The notes below the pieces were generated by a model that was not told where the DNA came from, made no database searches, and saw only the letters and a program-made list of their open reading frames with translations. From Nocardioides sp. 503 (lineage in GTDB: Bacteria; Actinomycetota; Actinomycetes; Propionibacteriales; Nocardioidaceae), in NCBI RefSeq assembly GCF_004522095.1, contig NZ_SPUI01000003.1, positions 1,116,001 to 1,180,000 of the forward strand: DNA of 64,000 nucleotides, written 5' to 3'. This document shows positions 63,769 through 64,000 of the stretch, in pieces. How positions within the stretch are numbered: the first letter of the stretch is position 1; each line of letters begins with the position of its first letter. The translations under genes and the position numbers were made by a program.

Positions 63769-64000
63769 CGCGAGGCCCACCACGCCAGCAGGGCCGCTCG
63801 TGCCTCGTCCTCGCCCATCGGGCCGCGGTCCATGCGCAGCTCGAGCAGGTGGTGGTAGGCCTCGCCGACCTCGCGCCCGGGGGCGATGCCGAGGATCTCC
63901 ATGATCTGGTTGCCGTCGAGGTCGGGCCGGATCGAGCCGAGCTCCTCCTCCTCCGAGAGCCGCGCGATGCGCTCCTCGAGGGCGTCGTAGGTGCGCCGCA
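63765..64000 (-). CDS. CCA tRNA nucleotidyltransferase, C-terminal fragment
   Basis: The last 78 codons of a gene that continues beyond 64000. The frame reads IRPDLDGNQIMEILGIAPGREVGEAYHHLLELRMDRGPMGEDEA and ends LLAWWASR, the C-terminal tRNA-binding part of actinobacterial class II CCA-adding enzymes. The stop at 63765 overlaps the next gene's start. The catalytic head domain is outside the window. Confidence 0.88.
   Translation of the reverse strand, partial: RRTYDALEERIARLSEEEELGSIRPDLDGNQIMEILGIAPGREVGEAYHHLLELRMDRGPMGEDEARAALLAWWASR

Overview
The window is high-GC actinobacterial chromosome, most like Nocardioides or a close relative in the Propionibacteriales. This rests on the codon use, on F420- and mycothiol-type enzyme families, on many apparently leaderless genes, and on a conserved block in the right half: ino1 - PadR - class A PBP - GT87 mannosyltransferase-like - rpsF - ssb - rpsR - rplI - dnaB, which matches the order in Mycobacterium (Rv0046c-Rv0058). 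About 70 protein genes are supported. I see no tRNA, rRNA, CRISPR array, prophage or insertion-sequence transposase. Two genes run off the edges: a lipoprotein at 1 and a CCA-adding enzyme at 64000.

Layout. 1-9.1 kb: secreted SGNH esterase, a divergent MerR/flavoprotein pair, DIP1984-family and phosphotransferase genes, a DEAD-box helicase, and glmS behind a small conserved gene. 9.2-18.7 kb: a 50-aa orphan gene, yceI behind a SigR-type promoter, an acetyltransferase, a flavin monooxygenase behind a KstR-like box, an ABC exporter with its own histidine kinase and response regulator, an acyl-CoA dehydrogenase operon and a PadR gene. 18.7-29.7 kb: M3 peptidase, a REP-like repeat array, ECF42-type sigma factor with its DGPF partner, GH6 cellulase, gamma carbonic anhydrase, MFS exporter, F420-dependent oxidoreductase and truncated globin. 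29.7-44.2 kb: a psuK-psuG-relZ operon (pseudouridine breakdown plus a fused RNase H-like/alarmone synthetase), cytochrome P450, an ArsR-SRPBCC fusion and many small enzyme genes. 44.2-64 kb: the conserved replication/ribosome/cell-wall block. A protein kinase, an FHA-FHA-membrane-protease protein, endonuclease IV, a FemAB transferase and an alanine-racemase-like enzyme lie inside it.

Three signals cut across genes. First, 18 genes have a TANNNT -10 hexamer exactly 6-7 nt before the start codon, and six more have CANNNT there, so leaderless transcription looks common and helps fix starts. Second, four families of intergenic palindromes are present: the TAGTCCCT family (four copies with covarying arms), a 74-bp TGTAACACG family (two near-identical copies plus one that shares only the ends), REP-like GGTTTCGAGACAGG elements, and one 30-bp perfect palindrome. 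Several of them supply the stop codon of the neighbouring gene. Third, regulator-gene pairs have well-placed inverted repeats (MerR, PadR twice, ArsR, probable TetR and NarL types).

The best candidates for new biology are the psuK-psuG-relZ linkage, the FHA-FHA-TM-protease protein facing a kinase, the DnaA-box-like cluster upstream of dnaB, the covarying palindrome families, and a VOC gene bracketed by direct repeats.
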